This document shows, in pieces, positions 22,316 to 33,875 of a stretch of 64,000 bases of DNA (within the stretch, counting starts at the first letter, position 1; each line of letters begins with the position of its first letter). The position numbers and the translations under genes are program-made. Location of the stretch: the NCBI GenBank assembly GCA_964036275.1, contig OZ038434.1, positions 29,063,511 to 29,127,510 on the forward strand. Reading direction: 5' to 3'. The stretch is from Litoditis marina. Taxonomy: Eukaryota; Nematoda; Chromadorea; Rhabditida; Rhabditidae. The notes below the pieces were generated by a model, which was given only the letters and a program-made list of their open reading frames with translations, ran no database searches and was not told the DNA's origin.

Positions 22316-23081
22316 TCAAATGTATCGCAAATCGGAGTAGAATAGCGAAGGTCCCTCAGGCCATCTCTCTGATACCTGAAAATCTTATGAATATTACTAT
22401 GGTGGACAATTCTATCCAAACACTCAATTTTTGCACATTTTCCTGTTTTTAATGCAATTTGGTTGGAAAGCAATCGAACTGTCTTTACACATGCAACCCG
22501 GTTGCTCGTGTAATTGACCTCTATTTTCACAGACTCTAGATCGCCTCAATCTGATTTGTTCAAACCAGTGAGCAAAAGTTTCGTAGCAGGGCACTAGCCA
22601 CTGTGCTATCAGCACACACAACAGCAAAACTTTGGAATCGAAGACATGTGTGCGTGCACAGCGGAGAGTGAGATTTACAGTATCCTCCCGCCTTTCCGTT
22701 GGCGACGACTATATTGTGATTAATCTTCCGATATTTCGCTCAATTACGTCGTAAACCGAACCCTTGAGAAGTCATCGGAGAGCAGTATTTACCCTGTGCA
22801 ACACAGAAAGGGATTTCTCGAAACTGTCTGGTTGTAAAAACCGTACCTGGTTGTCAATAGTGACAAACTGCTCAATTAAACTACAGTTCATGAATGTTTG
22901 ACCTACCTTCTGCCAACATGGCTGTTCCTCTATGGGATTCATCCAATCTTTATTGCTTCTATTCCCGATGACTATTGGTGGTTGAAGTGAATTGGTCGAC
23001 GCCATAATATTGAGAGAAACGAAGAAATAGTCGGACGAGAGAGCGGGAGGCAGCAGAGAAGTCAGAGAGCGGAGGTGGCAG
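22316..23081 (-). pseudogene. Duplicated 3' fragment of EXT1 (exons 18 and 19 plus a piece of exon 15)
   Basis: 22907-23081 is a full-length, open copy of EXT1 exon 18 ([20 protein letters not shown], then [14 protein letters not shown]), and 22316-22375 is a copy of terminal exon 19 ([18 protein letters not shown] then stop). Between them lies about 325 bp corresponding to 38063-38370 at the true locus, i.e. the last bases of exon 15 (FVTIDNQ) and part of intron 15 with a tRNA-like piece. Exons 1-14, 16 and 17 are absent nearby, so it cannot encode a glycosyltransferase. It lies convergent to NDUFA2 copy A exactly as the true EXT1 lies convergent to copy B, which marks it as part of the segmental duplication. 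Confidence 0.9.
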
Positions 23082-23699
23082 CTGGTAACTCGACAGTGTT
23101 ATAAGGAAAACTTCGTTATAGTTTGCTCTCGATAAACGCTATAATTTAGAATTTCGATCGAAAAGCAGTGGAATAAACTACAAACACCATATAGACCTGC
23201 AGAGCGAATCCTATACTGTTACTTGTAATTGTTGTGAAACATTTCTCAACAACTGAGGTTTTATGACGAAATTTGAACTCGGCACAACCAGTTACCAGTA
23301 ACGTGTGACTATTTCACTTAGAGACACCTGTTTTTCGCTTCAAGCACGTGAAATTTCATGATTTTATATATAAACAGGTTGAATTTTCGCGATTTTTTGC
23401 GGAAAGAGTCCATTTTAGATCATTTTCTGACTTGTTTGTTTTTGGTAGTGATCTACTTATTGGGAAACAGCTTACGCTTGGCTAACGTTAATTATTTTCT
23501 GTGCGTTCTGATATTAAATGAATGAAATCAGTTTCGTTTTTGACCGCTTGACTGTTACTGTTCTGTAAGAAAGAAAGAACGTATTCTTCTTTCATTCAAA
23601 CACCTCCAATTCAATGTATTTGGATGAAAAGAGTAAGCTAGCGTGATTGCGACGAACAGGATCAATTAATTCAGTTTTTGGGTTATCAGCTATGTTTGC

Positions 23700-24006
23700 C
23701 GAGGTAGGCGGTTTACACATGCAACCAGGTTGCATGCAACCAAAATGCAACCGGGTTGCATGTGTTAAGAAAATTCGGTTGCTTTTCAAATGCAACCGGG
23801 TTGCTTTTGGTTGCTTTTCAAATGCAACCAAACACTCAATTTCTGGACATTTTCCGGTTTTTAATGCAATTTGGTTGCTTTTGGTTGCATTTGAAAAGCA
23901 ACCGAAAGCAACCCGGTTGCATTTGGAAAGCAACCAAACTGTCTTTACACATGCAACCTGGTTGCATTTTGGTTGCATGCAACCCGGTTGCATGTGTAAT
24001 TGGCCG
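23700..24006. repeat. GCAACC/GGTTGC palindromic element
   Basis: About 300 bp made almost wholly of the words ACACATGCAACC, GGTTGCATGTGT, GGTTGCTTTTCAAATGCAAC and their complements; the two halves pair. Shorter relatives lie at 4968-5110, 22428-22512 and 36415-36505. The apparent ORFs here (MQPGC repeats) are by-products of the repeat. Confidence 0.8.
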
Positions 24007-24289
24007 CCGAGGTATGTATGTGTATTTCATTCCGATTCGTTAATTTTCACATTTCAGGTCGAATTTATCAGCTATGGGCGAGTGAAGACAGGAATGCAAT
24101 TGTCTAGTTTTACATGTGATCTTTGTATATTTTAAAGTGATAAAATTCTGTGTTTCATGAATAAAAGTGTAATTTCATTGCAATTTAACTTTGTTTTATA
24201 CTGTTACAGTAATAAACTGATGAATAATTCACAAGAACGAACCGAATGAAAGTTCTGAACTGTTATCAGCGGCGCGCCGATTGGTTGCC

Positions 24290-24375
24290 GATGCCGAGCC
24301 GGGTGGTTGCCGGCGCCGAGCTGACTTGTCAAAACGGCATCCATCTGGCAGGGCATCGGCAACCAACCGGCTCGG
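24290..24375. repeat. GC-rich inverted repeat
   Basis: GGTTGCCGATGCCGAGCCGG on the left is mirrored by GGCATCGGCAACCAACCGGC and CTCGGCATCCG on the right, giving a stem of about 25 bases in an otherwise AT-rich area. It directly precedes the EXT1 exon 6 fragment. Confidence 0.6.
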
Positions 24376-24394
24376 CATCCGCAGAGATGTTTCC

Positions 24395-24434
24395 CAGAAA
24401 CGAGACATCAAAGCCGAAACGGAAGTGCTGAAAC
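24395..24434 (-). pseudogene. Fragment of EXT1 exon 6
   Basis: Read on the minus strand it matches the start of EXT1 exon 6 (43228 downward) with its acceptor: TTTCAGCACTTCCGTTTCGG, encoding [10 protein letters not shown], then diverges. It lies about 1.3 kb upstream of the exon 18 copy, in the same orientation as the EXT1 remnant. Confidence 0.7.
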
Positions 24435-24439
24435 CAATC

Positions 24440-25228
24440 CAACCTGTTGATACACACCACTGATGATAGTATTACCCCCCCCCCCCCCAAATTCGTCTTG
24501 AATCAGGGTCGAAACGATTCTGAGTTACATCTTCTATTGAGCACATTTTTTGCGGTTTGAGCGGAATTTTCTGTTATCCTTATTGTTAATTGTGTTCTTG
24601 AAAGTGTAATTTAATTTTGTCTTACAAAGTAAATATGATAATATAAGTAGATATGCTTATTGTTTGTTTCATTCTGCGGAAGTATAAATCAAACTTCTTA
24701 CTTGAGGTACATTATACATCGACAACTTCTACTTTTTTCATACAAGTACTACCAATTCCAACATACTGACACAGAAAAAGCACGTCTGAACAAAAAGCAC
24801 AAACATAAGCTTATAAAATTAATTGATTGATAACCTGATGAAATTCATGATGGGAAATACATTTACAATACAATAAACACAAGCTTATAAGATTCCCTGA
24901 TTGAAAACCTGATAAAATCCATAATTAGAAATACATTATACATGAAAAGTGTACATGATGATTGAATAAAACGAATTCTATAATTAGAATGCGGTCAAAA
25001 CATCGCCCGTTCTTCCCTGATGGATGTGTAAAACAGAAAAAAACAACAGGAATACAAAGTACAACTATACTGAGGTCAAGCAATTACCATTACAATGAAA
25101 ACAAGTTATAAAAGTTGAGTATTACAATGTAGAATTTCCATACAAATAAGAGAATATTCTTAAACAAAAATGCTTTCGGTTGGTTTCGGCTACTTGATCG
25201 ATTGAACTGTGCGCCGGATGGGGATGAG
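24440..25228. other. Intergenic, no gene seen
   Basis: AT-rich sequence between the EXT1 remnant and the 3' end of the MIF4G gene. A run of 16 Cs is at about 24474-24489. The phrase AATACATT(T/A)(A/T)ACAA with AACACAAGCTTATAA(A/G)ATT is repeated at about 24805-24860 and 24880-24925, a small direct repeat. Nothing coding was recognised. Confidence 0.5.
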
Positions 25229-28200
25229 CTACTCGGCTACATTCTGGAAACGAGGCAAATCATAAAGTCACTACATAAGTTTGTTGAGCTTCACTCAGTC
25301 ACAAGTCAATACATAAGTTTGTTGAGTTTCAAGCTAATTTGAGCAATTTTCGAGCTTTTTCCTGAGACGAATTGTCGCACGCAACGCGGGGACGAGAATA
25401 TCTACTATACCTGTTGCGGCTGCTCAAGTTTGGAAAGTCGTGCTTTGAGAGTCCTGTTCTCTTCTCTAAGCTGAGCCATCTGGGTCTTCAGGAGCTGAAA
25501 ATTGATGTGCTTAGTTGTTTGAACCAATTTCACTCATGAACTGAGACAAAACTTCGGAATCACTCGAAATCATTGGTACATAGTACATATTAGCAGAACA
25601 TGGTGAGAATTTCCGTGCTAAACCGCTGACAGCTAAAAAGTTAGGATTTCAATGAACAACATTCGTAGAGAACGTAATCGGTACGCAGACAAAGTCTCGG
25701 TGAGAATTACGAGAAATATGCAAAATTACACTAACGACCGACCTCGATTTCACGCAAAAACCTTGCACAGCCGCTGCAACTTGGTTCATTCTTCAGCAGC
25801 TGAAAAGACACATTGAGAACAGCGTATGGTAATACTAGATTCCCTTACGGAACTGCGAATTACGGTAACTTGGGATAGGAATAAAACCCAGGTAGAGCTC
25901 TTGTTGCAGTTTCTCACTATTTCTCAATGAAAGTTTCAATCAGCTGACAAACATCACCAGTTATGACTGCGATAGCACCAATTTTCAATAAAGTACGTCC
26001 TATTCCATTAAATTTCCTTCAAGTCAACGTATTTTACCCAAAATGGCAACATTCAACCCGGGATTTTCCGGATTTTCCAGTCCATTCAGCCTAATATCTG
26101 ACCTCATCCTCCTCGACCCATCCTTTCTGACGCAGCTTCTTCAGATCTGATATCATTGATCTGAAATTACACCATTCGTGAAATGTTTAGAGCAAAACAT
26201 TCCTAGAATATTGATTTCCCAATATGCTGGGCTTGAAGTTGGACTATTGTGTGGACCAATCCCGACACATCGGTTCTTCGAACTACAGTTGAAAAATGTA
26301 TTGCACTTTAAAGGACTGAGGTGTTGGGATTGGTCCACATAATCGCCTTTCTTCAATTTGGTACCCAAGTGTTTGGATGTAGATAAAAAACGTTTTTTTA
26401 TGCAATCAATAATAACATAAATATGATTGACTACTTCGTTAACAGAATTACAGAATACAAAAGATTGAATCTATTTCATAGTGACTGAACCAAACATATA
26501 ACACAACTACCACCCCAATAGTTGTGCGCTAATTCAAATTCTTCTTTTGAGAGAAGGGCCAAGGGCTCTTCATTAACTATTTTCGTGTTCTCAGACTTTT
26601 GAGCGGGTTTGGCTTTAATATTTTTTGATATGTATTTCCACTGCTCTTTGTTCCTGACTTCCTTTTCACGAGTAATGAATCAATCAAATAGAGAGAAAAC
26701 TAACTTACTAAGTGCTAACGATTGTTAAGTGGTTAAATTCGAAACGAGCAAGAGAAAATTAGTCGTTGGGAGGCGCCTGGGTCTGGGTAACGATTACCAA
26801 TTGTGTAACATCTGGCCTCTCCAAAACGTAAACTCGAGCTACCTTTCCGCTGAGAGAGCGGCAGTAAGTAAAATAACTCCTAGATGAGTGAGAAGACTAT
26901 TTGGAAATGAAACTTATTATATAGAAACGAAATAAAGTATAATAAGCGCATAGTATCGATAGTTGCTAGCATAACAACAAATCAGCTGGCCAGCGTCTTT
27001 GTGCAATGTTGCGTAATGTAAAAAAATTAGGCAAAGAAATTCACGTAAAATGAAAAATATCGGAGGCCAACTAGTTCTATTCAGGCAGCTTTATCTGTTT
27101 AGAATTTGAATATGGCAACAAACTTTATATAAGCATAGATGCCAGATATGTTAGTCACGTGCCCACGCCGCGCAACACGCAACGCGTCTCGTTGAGACGA
27201 GGATACAGCGGTATCCTTCAACGAAATGTCCGCTTCTCGGTTGACTAATTTGGAACGCTTTGTTGACCAGCCTTCACCCCTATCTTTCGAAAAAACATTT
27301 TCAGAAGTTGTTGCAAAAACCTCACACAATATAGTTAACGTATAGTCAACGAAGGTACAAACGACACTAGAACCATAAACTATACAAGACAGTTGGTAAT
27401 CGATAATATGACACTGTCACGGCCATTACCACTGACAAACTTAACATTTGGGAATAAGCAGATGTAGATTATTGACTAGTTGAATGAACAAGTTATGTGA
27501 AATTAGTAAAAAGTGGGGGACCAGGAAGTATGTGAGGTCTGTTTGGTTTCACCGTTTTCAGCAAAAAGTGAACAATACGAGGTGGGGAGTGTGCAACAAA
27601 AATAGAACAATACTTGCACAACGGTTCACAACGTACGTACGTTATACCACTCATACACTCACGCTAAAATTAGGTTTCTGTAATAAATGTTTTTTGTGAA
27701 CCGTTGTGCAAGTATTGTTCTATTTTTGTTGCACACTCCCCACCTCGTAGTGTTCACTTTTTGCTAAAAACGGTGAAACCAAACAGAACTCACACACTTC
27801 CTGGTCCCCCACTTTTTACTAATTGTTCTATTTTTGCTAGTTGTACTAGTACAATCACTCATAGATTAGAACAATCAGAATGAAATCCGAATAATCCTGA
27901 TAACTGGGCGAAGTTTCAAGTTCTCAAACAGTGTGCTCCTTGTTCTTCAAATTATTTTTTACCGCCAATTGACTTCTGAAACTGGCGTGATTGTCGGAAC
28001 TTCTAAAAACCACAAAACCGTATTTTTTTGCCCATTTCATGAAAATCGCTTTGTGAAAATTCCGAGTCATTACAGTACAAATCATGCCTTTACTGATTTG
28101 GCGCAAACGGGCGCCAGCGTTTGGCCGGAATAATCATACATTTCACTCCAATTAGTGAAAAAGAACAGGAACGAACGGTTTTGACCAATTAGCACAGTTT

Positions 28201-31200
28201 CCGACCATTTTTTGTTCGGAAACAATATTTTCAATTTTGGCGCCAATTGGCGGATAAACGTGCCTTTCGGCGCCAAGTGTCCAAGAAATGTGGATACTCA
28301 ACCCGCTTGTCAACCAAATGTATAGTTTTGCCCTCTGTGAACGAATCCGGTCGTTACCCCACTTCGCTAGCGTCGTTCTCATTTGGCGCCATTCGATAAT
28401 TATGGCGCCATGTTTAGGAATCAGGTTGAACCTATTTTTGTGACATCTGTGCAAAATTTCGAACATTTTAACTCATGGGAACACATATTTTCCAGCTTTT
28501 GGCGCCATCTGGCGCCAGCGCCAAGCGTTAGACATGACGTGACATCACCAAACTTTTGGGGCCGCGCTAACTTTGGGGTTTACACATGTGTGCCAAATTT
28601 TAGCCAAATCGACTCAGTAGTTAAAAAATAATTTTCTACGCGGACTTGGACGAGCGACGAGGGACAACGGAAATTTTCATAACGACACGACAGCATAACT
28701 TTTTTGAAAATCAACCGATTTTCCTAATTTTTTCACACAACATGTATATAATAGATCTCTAGCTCTCTATCTTTTGTTAAATTACGAAAAAAAATGTATT
28801 CTCTGAAGACTTTGTATTTTGAAAGCTAAAAATGGGTGCGCAATGGCCAAACCAAACACAACTCACACGCAGCGCTTCGCGCTGCGCGCGATTTAGAGTT
28901 TCTCAGTGCTCACCTCGATTCGCGAGAGAAGTTTTGAGAAGCCGCCTCCAATTGCTCCAAAGTCTTGGTTACGTACACCTTTCCATCGCCTGTCAGCTTC
29001 TTTCCGGCAACTCTGATCATCTGGATAGCACATCCAAACAATTTCTGTAATGTCTATCAGCATGAGAGTGTATTCAAATATACAAATAGCCAGACGGTTG
29101 ACAATCTGACTACATAGTTTATGTTGTGGGAAATGCTAGCTATCTCATCAGCTTGCTGGCCTTGCTTGTACTGCAAAATTTGGGACGTTTATGTGGACCA
29201 ATCCCGACACATCGGTCCTTTAAACGGCAATCGAAAAATGTGTGGCGGTTTAACGCGACACAAACCCTCACAAAAATCGGAATAATCTTGAACTCGTTGC
29301 CCCTCCCCCCTCGAAAAAACTGTGTGACTTCTGATATGTGGACATGTGGTCCACAAGGAACCGCGAATTCCGTTATCCCTGCCAGTTAACCGTTACCAAG
29401 GGGTCAACTGTTAACAGAAGTGTTAACCATAACTTCGGTTAACTGGCGCGGTTAACGAAAAACGCGGTTAAATAAGGATTGCACCCTGGTATGTCCAAAC
29501 CGACCTCATTGTACGGTTCCGGAATTAGCAAATCGTCGAGGTATCTCTTCATATCATCCGATTGCACTATACGATAGTTGTACAGATGCGATATGAAACT
29601 GAAACAGGATTCATTGTCTCAATTGGTGAAAGGTTTGACGGAAATCACTCCCAATAAAGCTATCCGAATGGTCTCGTAAGAAAAACCGAAAAAAAAAACA
29701 CTGGCTGAATTTCATGTAGAATCATTCATTTTCAAGTGTTTACATGTGAAAACGGACTCCTTCTTATCGAATAGTCGCACCTTACTGGTGCATGGTCTGT
29801 ACTTTTACAGAAGACGACTATATTACCAGAGGACAACAAATTGACGTGCAAACAGAAAAAAAAAACTAAGTGAACGGTTGGGTTGGTTCGACTTGAGAAA
29901 AATTTATCGATTATACCCCTTTCATTTCGATTCGAAGAATAAGAAAATAAGAATCTCAATAAATCTGCTCACCAGCATATTGCCCCGCACTGTCCCATCG
30001 TGTCCGAATCTGGTCCCAGACCACTTTGCGCCTAGAAAACATTCACTACTTATTTGACTCTTTATACAGAATCTTGAAATCATGCACTTTCGTGCATGGT
30101 TGTAGACCCCTCTGATTGTTCCGAAACAAGACTTATCCTGATTTTCTGGTAAGATTACTTCGTTGAGTCCAATTTAACCACCCGTTTTTCTTCAAAATCA
30201 GGATTTCGAACTACCTTATTTCAACAATATTTGCCTTTAATGTTGAAACCGCCTCTCCCACCCTGTTTTCTATTATGGCTAACCACTAAAACAACCTTTC
30301 TGCTCACCACAAAGTCGCCCCACCGGCCATACGTTTGGCTGCTCTAAGAATTGACGCTCACCTTCTTCTTGCAGGCAGAAACGGTCTCTGCGAAAACGGA
30401 CTGTGCATGGTTGACTAGAGTATCACGGAAGAGAGACACACATGCCATGTCACCCTCATAATCTTTGATGATCTGAAAGGGGAAGTACATTGTGATGGCA
30501 TTGTGATGACACGTGGTCATACTCCAGTAAAGTTGTCGGAATACCCAGAAACCCGGAAAAATGGAAAAACCGACTACTTTTCCGTCAAAAACGAAAACTC
30601 ATCCTAGTTGATGAATATGATTACTTTTCCCGTGTTTAAACCTGAAAACTAACTAATTTCTGTCGGATAGTCGGACCTTTCTGGGGTATGCACGTGGCAC
30701 GCTTATGAACTTAAAAAAGACACTTCTACTTCGAGCACAGATGGGCTAACTATAACAACCCGAGGCTTGAAGGGTTGAATATTTCTCCGAACCAAGAAGG
30801 TAAAAGTCATACGTCTCCTATAACCTCTAACAATCATCCAACAATTCGCCAAAGTTTCGGCAACGCTGTTGGTACACGGTTGGTTTCCCAGCCAAATTAG
30901 AGATTAAATTAAGAATTTCCCGTTCAAGGATCCGGGGTATAACACCTATGAATTTTACGGAACACTGTGCAGAGTTCACGAATCAATGGAAAATCCTAGG
31001 TAATTTGATAACAGGTTAGTTCCAAGCTGGAAGAATTCAACACAATTTTTACTCAATGATAGAAAACAACATACCCGCTTCGAACATAATTCTGCATACA
31101 ACTTAGATGACGTAGGTTTCTCCAGAATAAGGTCGAAAACCAATTTCGTTACCTGTAAAATAATGAATATTTCAATTAATAGAAAAAAACTACAAACTTC

Positions 31201-32105
31201 CAAACCGACTTTGTTATTGGGCAATCTCTGAAAGATCCCAGGTAATGTGAACACAACAGAAATAATAATTGAAAATTACCAAAAAAGAAAATTGCGAATA
31301 TAATTTACACCCACCATTCCCTGCATTTTACTTCACATAACTACCCATATCTCCGACAAACACGTGAAAATTATCATTTTGCTCAAAGAATGGACAAACT
31401 CTCCCATTTTCGACGAAAAATAGCCCGTTTCCCGATTTTTCTAGCTATTCGGACAACTTTAGAGGGGTGTGTCCCAACCATTTTGTCAAAAACACTCAAA
31501 TCAGAGAAAAACGTAGAACGTTACCTACCTGCTCGATCACGGTGTTGTTTCGGAGAGGAATCGATAGAAACTGGCTGGTACAACGATCAATGGTGGATGG
31601 GGTGACCTCAGATAGTGCCGAACGAGCGAGCTTGACCGTAGACTGAACCTGTGTATTGGTATGAGTTATGATAATAAACACGCTTTCTGGAAGTGTAGTC
31701 GAAAAACAACATAAAGTGACCAAAAATAGTAACAACATTATACAGGTTTTTGTGGAAGTACATTGTCCAAGAACAGAACAACTAGGTTCGCAAAGGCGGA
31801 AGATTTTCGGTCACCTATCTTCCCGTTGGCAAAGTTGCGCGCTGAGAGTGGGCTGCAAATGGTACGCTCCAAGATTTGACCCACTTTCCTGGGCTGTCTC
31901 ACACCTTTTCGCGGGTCAAGCTTAACTGCGTACCATTTGAGCGTCTCCCGTAATATAAGAAATATGTGTATTTTTCATAAATAGGAGTTTGAAATAACGT
32001 TCCGCCCTTCTTACGATCTCAATCAGTGACTCAGAAACAACGCCTGTATCCCCCCTATAATTCATTAAATCTGCACGAGCTTACCTCATCAGAGTTTGTA
32101 GACAT
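25229..32105 (-). CDS. Stand-alone MIF4G-domain protein (eIF4G core-like) with C-terminal coiled coil
   Basis: Eleven exons in reading order: 32085-32105, 31529-31648, 31075-31152, 30362-30472, 29973-30031, 29505-29598, 28914-29044, 26103-26160, 25743-25799, 25411-25494, 25229-25243. Phases agree throughout; the product is 275 residues. After MSTNSDE comes a MIF4G HEAT domain: RSALSEVTPSTIDRCTSQFL, VTKLVFDLILEKPTSSKLYA then ELCSKR (compare eIF4G DLIFEKAISEP..YANMC), FISHLYNYRIV, AGKKLTGDG, and SMISDLKKLRQKGWV, the usual last MIF4G helix. The C-terminal 60 residues add CSGCARFLREIE and a leucine-zipper-like coil LLKTQMAQLREENRTLKARL. The size resembles MIF4GD/SLIP1, CTIF and PAIP1-type adaptors, so a role in translation or mRNA-tail/cap bridging is inferred. 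No RNA-helicase, MA3 or PAM2 part was seen. The precise orthologue is not settled, so no symbol is given. Confidence 0.85.
25330..25396. mobile_element. Truncated end of the CGACAACTCGTCCCC element
   Basis: Matches the right part of 16480-16915 (GCTAATTTGAGCA, GAGACGAATTGTCGCACGCA, ACGCGGGGACGAG). It lies within about ten bases of the donor of MIF4G exon 10 (donor 25405-25410). Confidence 0.7.
26238..26353. mobile_element. Foldback MITE family B, copy 1
   Basis: About 115 bp hairpin: GTGTGGACCAATCCCGACAC on one side and GGGATTGGTCCACATAATCG on the other, with an internal inverted pair around TGAAAAATGTATTGCA. Other members are at 29190-29265 (partial), 35045-35160, 38937-39055 and 44232-44350. 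Confidence 0.8.
27489..27850. repeat. Long palindrome (foldback element), copy 2
   Basis: Same family as 1930-2293: arms carry AAAAAGTGGGGGACCAGGAA and TTCCTGGTCCCCCACTTTTT, then GTTTCACCGTTTTCAGCAAA, a short loop at about 27640-27690 and the complementary arm. It lies in MIF4G intron 7, close to copy 2 of the GGCGCC element. In CHID1 the two families are also neighbours. Confidence 0.8.
28195..28890. repeat. GGCGCC-rich dispersed element, copy 2
   Basis: Inverted, diverged copy of 1070-1790. It ends in the GC-rich palindromic module CGCAGCGCTTCGCGCTGCGC at 28869-28891, only about 20 bases from the donor of MIF4G exon 7. Confidence 0.7.
30517..30690. mobile_element. MITE family A copy (MIF4G intron 3)
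   Basis: Ends CATACTCCAGTAAAGTTGTC and GTCGGACCTTTCTGGGGTAT, with internal GACTACTTTTCCGTCAAAAA and CCCGTGTTTAAACCTGAAAA. Inverted relative to the 33089 copy. Confidence 0.7.
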
Positions 32106-33875
32106 ATTGTGTACAGTAGATAGAGCAGCGACAATACACCCGTAACTGAAATCATACGTACACATAAGTGGGAGTCTCTAGACATTGTTATCATATCACA
32201 GACACGTTTTCGTTCACTAAAAAGACTAGCTACACTGGGCGCCAACCTTCGCGGAAATTTCCCGGTTTCATCCCGGATCCATCCCAATTCTAGCCGGGCG
32301 CATTTCGCGAAATGCGCTCCGCTGGAATTGGGAAAATTTCCAGCAAAAGTCGGGAAATTTCCGGGAGAAAACCGAGAGAAAGCAGAGAAAAACACCAGAA
32401 ATTTCCCGCAAAATTTTACCTTGATTTCTTTACCATTCTAGATTATAGGATTTTGTTCTTGGTAAAAGTATTTCCTCAAAATATTATCAAAAAATATTTT
32501 CTTAAAAAATATTTTTCAAAATATTAATAAATAATGAAGAGAATAGAAGTGCATATTTCATTAAAGTAAAAACTTCATGAAATTAACTTCTTTGTGTCTC
32601 TCCTGTCCATCATCAGACTTCGATGTTGAGCTGATAATTTTCAAAATATCAAATCAGGGCACTCCTGGCCGCGCCGTATCTAGTACGGGTTACGCGATTG
32701 CCGCGGCGAAAAGCTTGTTCAGGCTTAGCAGCTTTATAGCGCCTAATTGTCTGGGAAATTTCTCGGTTTTGTCCTCACACTGACCCGGAAAAAAATTTCC
32801 GAAGATTTTCTCAGATTTTTCTCAGAATTTTTCTCGTTTTCTCCCCGACACTTATTTCCGGGATTTTCTCGAGTAATTGCCCGGAAATTTTGCGGTTATA
32901 ACCCGACTTTTTCTCCAATTTAGCGCAGAAAATGCATGGCAATTTTTTTCCCAGATTTCGCTGGGAGTGCAAACTACCTATGTAATTATCAGAAACGTCA
33001 TCAAATTTAGTTTATTACGTGGATATGTTGGGTCGAGTTCTACCAACTCAATTAGCCCAACTGTTAATTACTATTTACAGTTACGTACATACACCAGTAA
33101 GGTCCGACTAAGCGACAAACGGTAGTCCGTTTTCAGATGTAAACACGTGAAAATTCAGCATTTTTCATCGAAAGTAGACGGATTTTCATCTTCTCGATTG
33201 AAAAGTAGTCCGTTTTGCGAATTTTTCTGACTATTCGGACAACCTTGCTGGTGTATGGTTACGTACTGCTACAACCTCAACTTCCTAATGTCTCTGGCAT
33301 TGTTTCTTCGCGCTGTGAATTTTGGATCTTCCTAGTTCAAACCGCACACGAGCGTAAAGTATGAAAAAACAAAACTTTCTTAGGCAAATTGAACCATGCT
33401 ACGATATAATGCGAGTGGAGTGTTAAATTGAAATATTATATACTAAGTATAACTAATATTAGTCAACTGACAAATAGTATAACAAGATAGATAGAAAGTT
33501 TGTCCGACCGAAGATAAGATGATGATAAATATTTTTTAGGCATGCCTTTGAAGAATTTCACTTCCCGCCCAATTTGGGTTAGCGCGCCAATTATGACTAG
33601 CGCAGACTTCCGGCCCTCTACTTTTCTCTGCCGTTTGAGTTCGGAAAACTGGATGGCTTACCTTTCCCTCAATCTGATTTGGATAGGTTTATACAAATTC
33701 CTACTATTCGATTTAATTTATCTAATGAAGTCTAGGACAACATCGATTTCTAGCCACAATTTCCGACTCCGACACTGTTTCATGGCACATTAATTCGTAT
33801 TCAAAGTTCTGCGTGCGTGCACAACTTTGAAAACAGGAATAACCTCAACTTTAGTTTTTTAACTACTTCAGAGAT
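32106..33875. promoter_or_regulatory. Divergent intergenic region MIF4G gene / NDUFA2 copy B
   Basis: Holds both promoters. 32230-32420 is a dense field of AAATTTCC/GGGAAATTT words with an inverted GCGCATTTCGCGAAATGCGC core (32297-32316), echoed at 32750-32960, so it is probably another foldback repeat. 32440-32530 is AATATTTT-rich. A complete family A MITE is at 33089-33260. The last ~60 bases resemble the region before NDUFA2 copy A (CAACTTTGAAAACAGG), so the duplication began upstream of the start codon. No gene was seen. Confidence 0.6.
33089..33260. mobile_element. MITE family A, well-preserved copy
   Basis: About 170 bp with inverted ends CATACACCAGTAAGGTCCGA and TTCGGACAACCTTGCTGGTG. 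Inside are AGATGTAAACACGTGAAAAT and GAAAAGTAGTCCGTTTTGCG. It has no ORF and is flanked by intergenic AT-rich DNA. Confidence 0.85.

Noticed and set aside
22772..23005. A 77-codon ORF starting [10 protein letters not shown] as a small gene of its own
   Set aside because: It is the 3' part of a duplicated EXT1 exon 18; the same text in the intact gene is read from upstream, and its Met is internal.
23592..24135. Open frames with repeated Met-Gln-Pro-Gly-Cys motifs on both strands
   Set aside because: Both strands are open because the DNA is a palindromic GCAACC/GGTTGC repeat; not a repeat protein.
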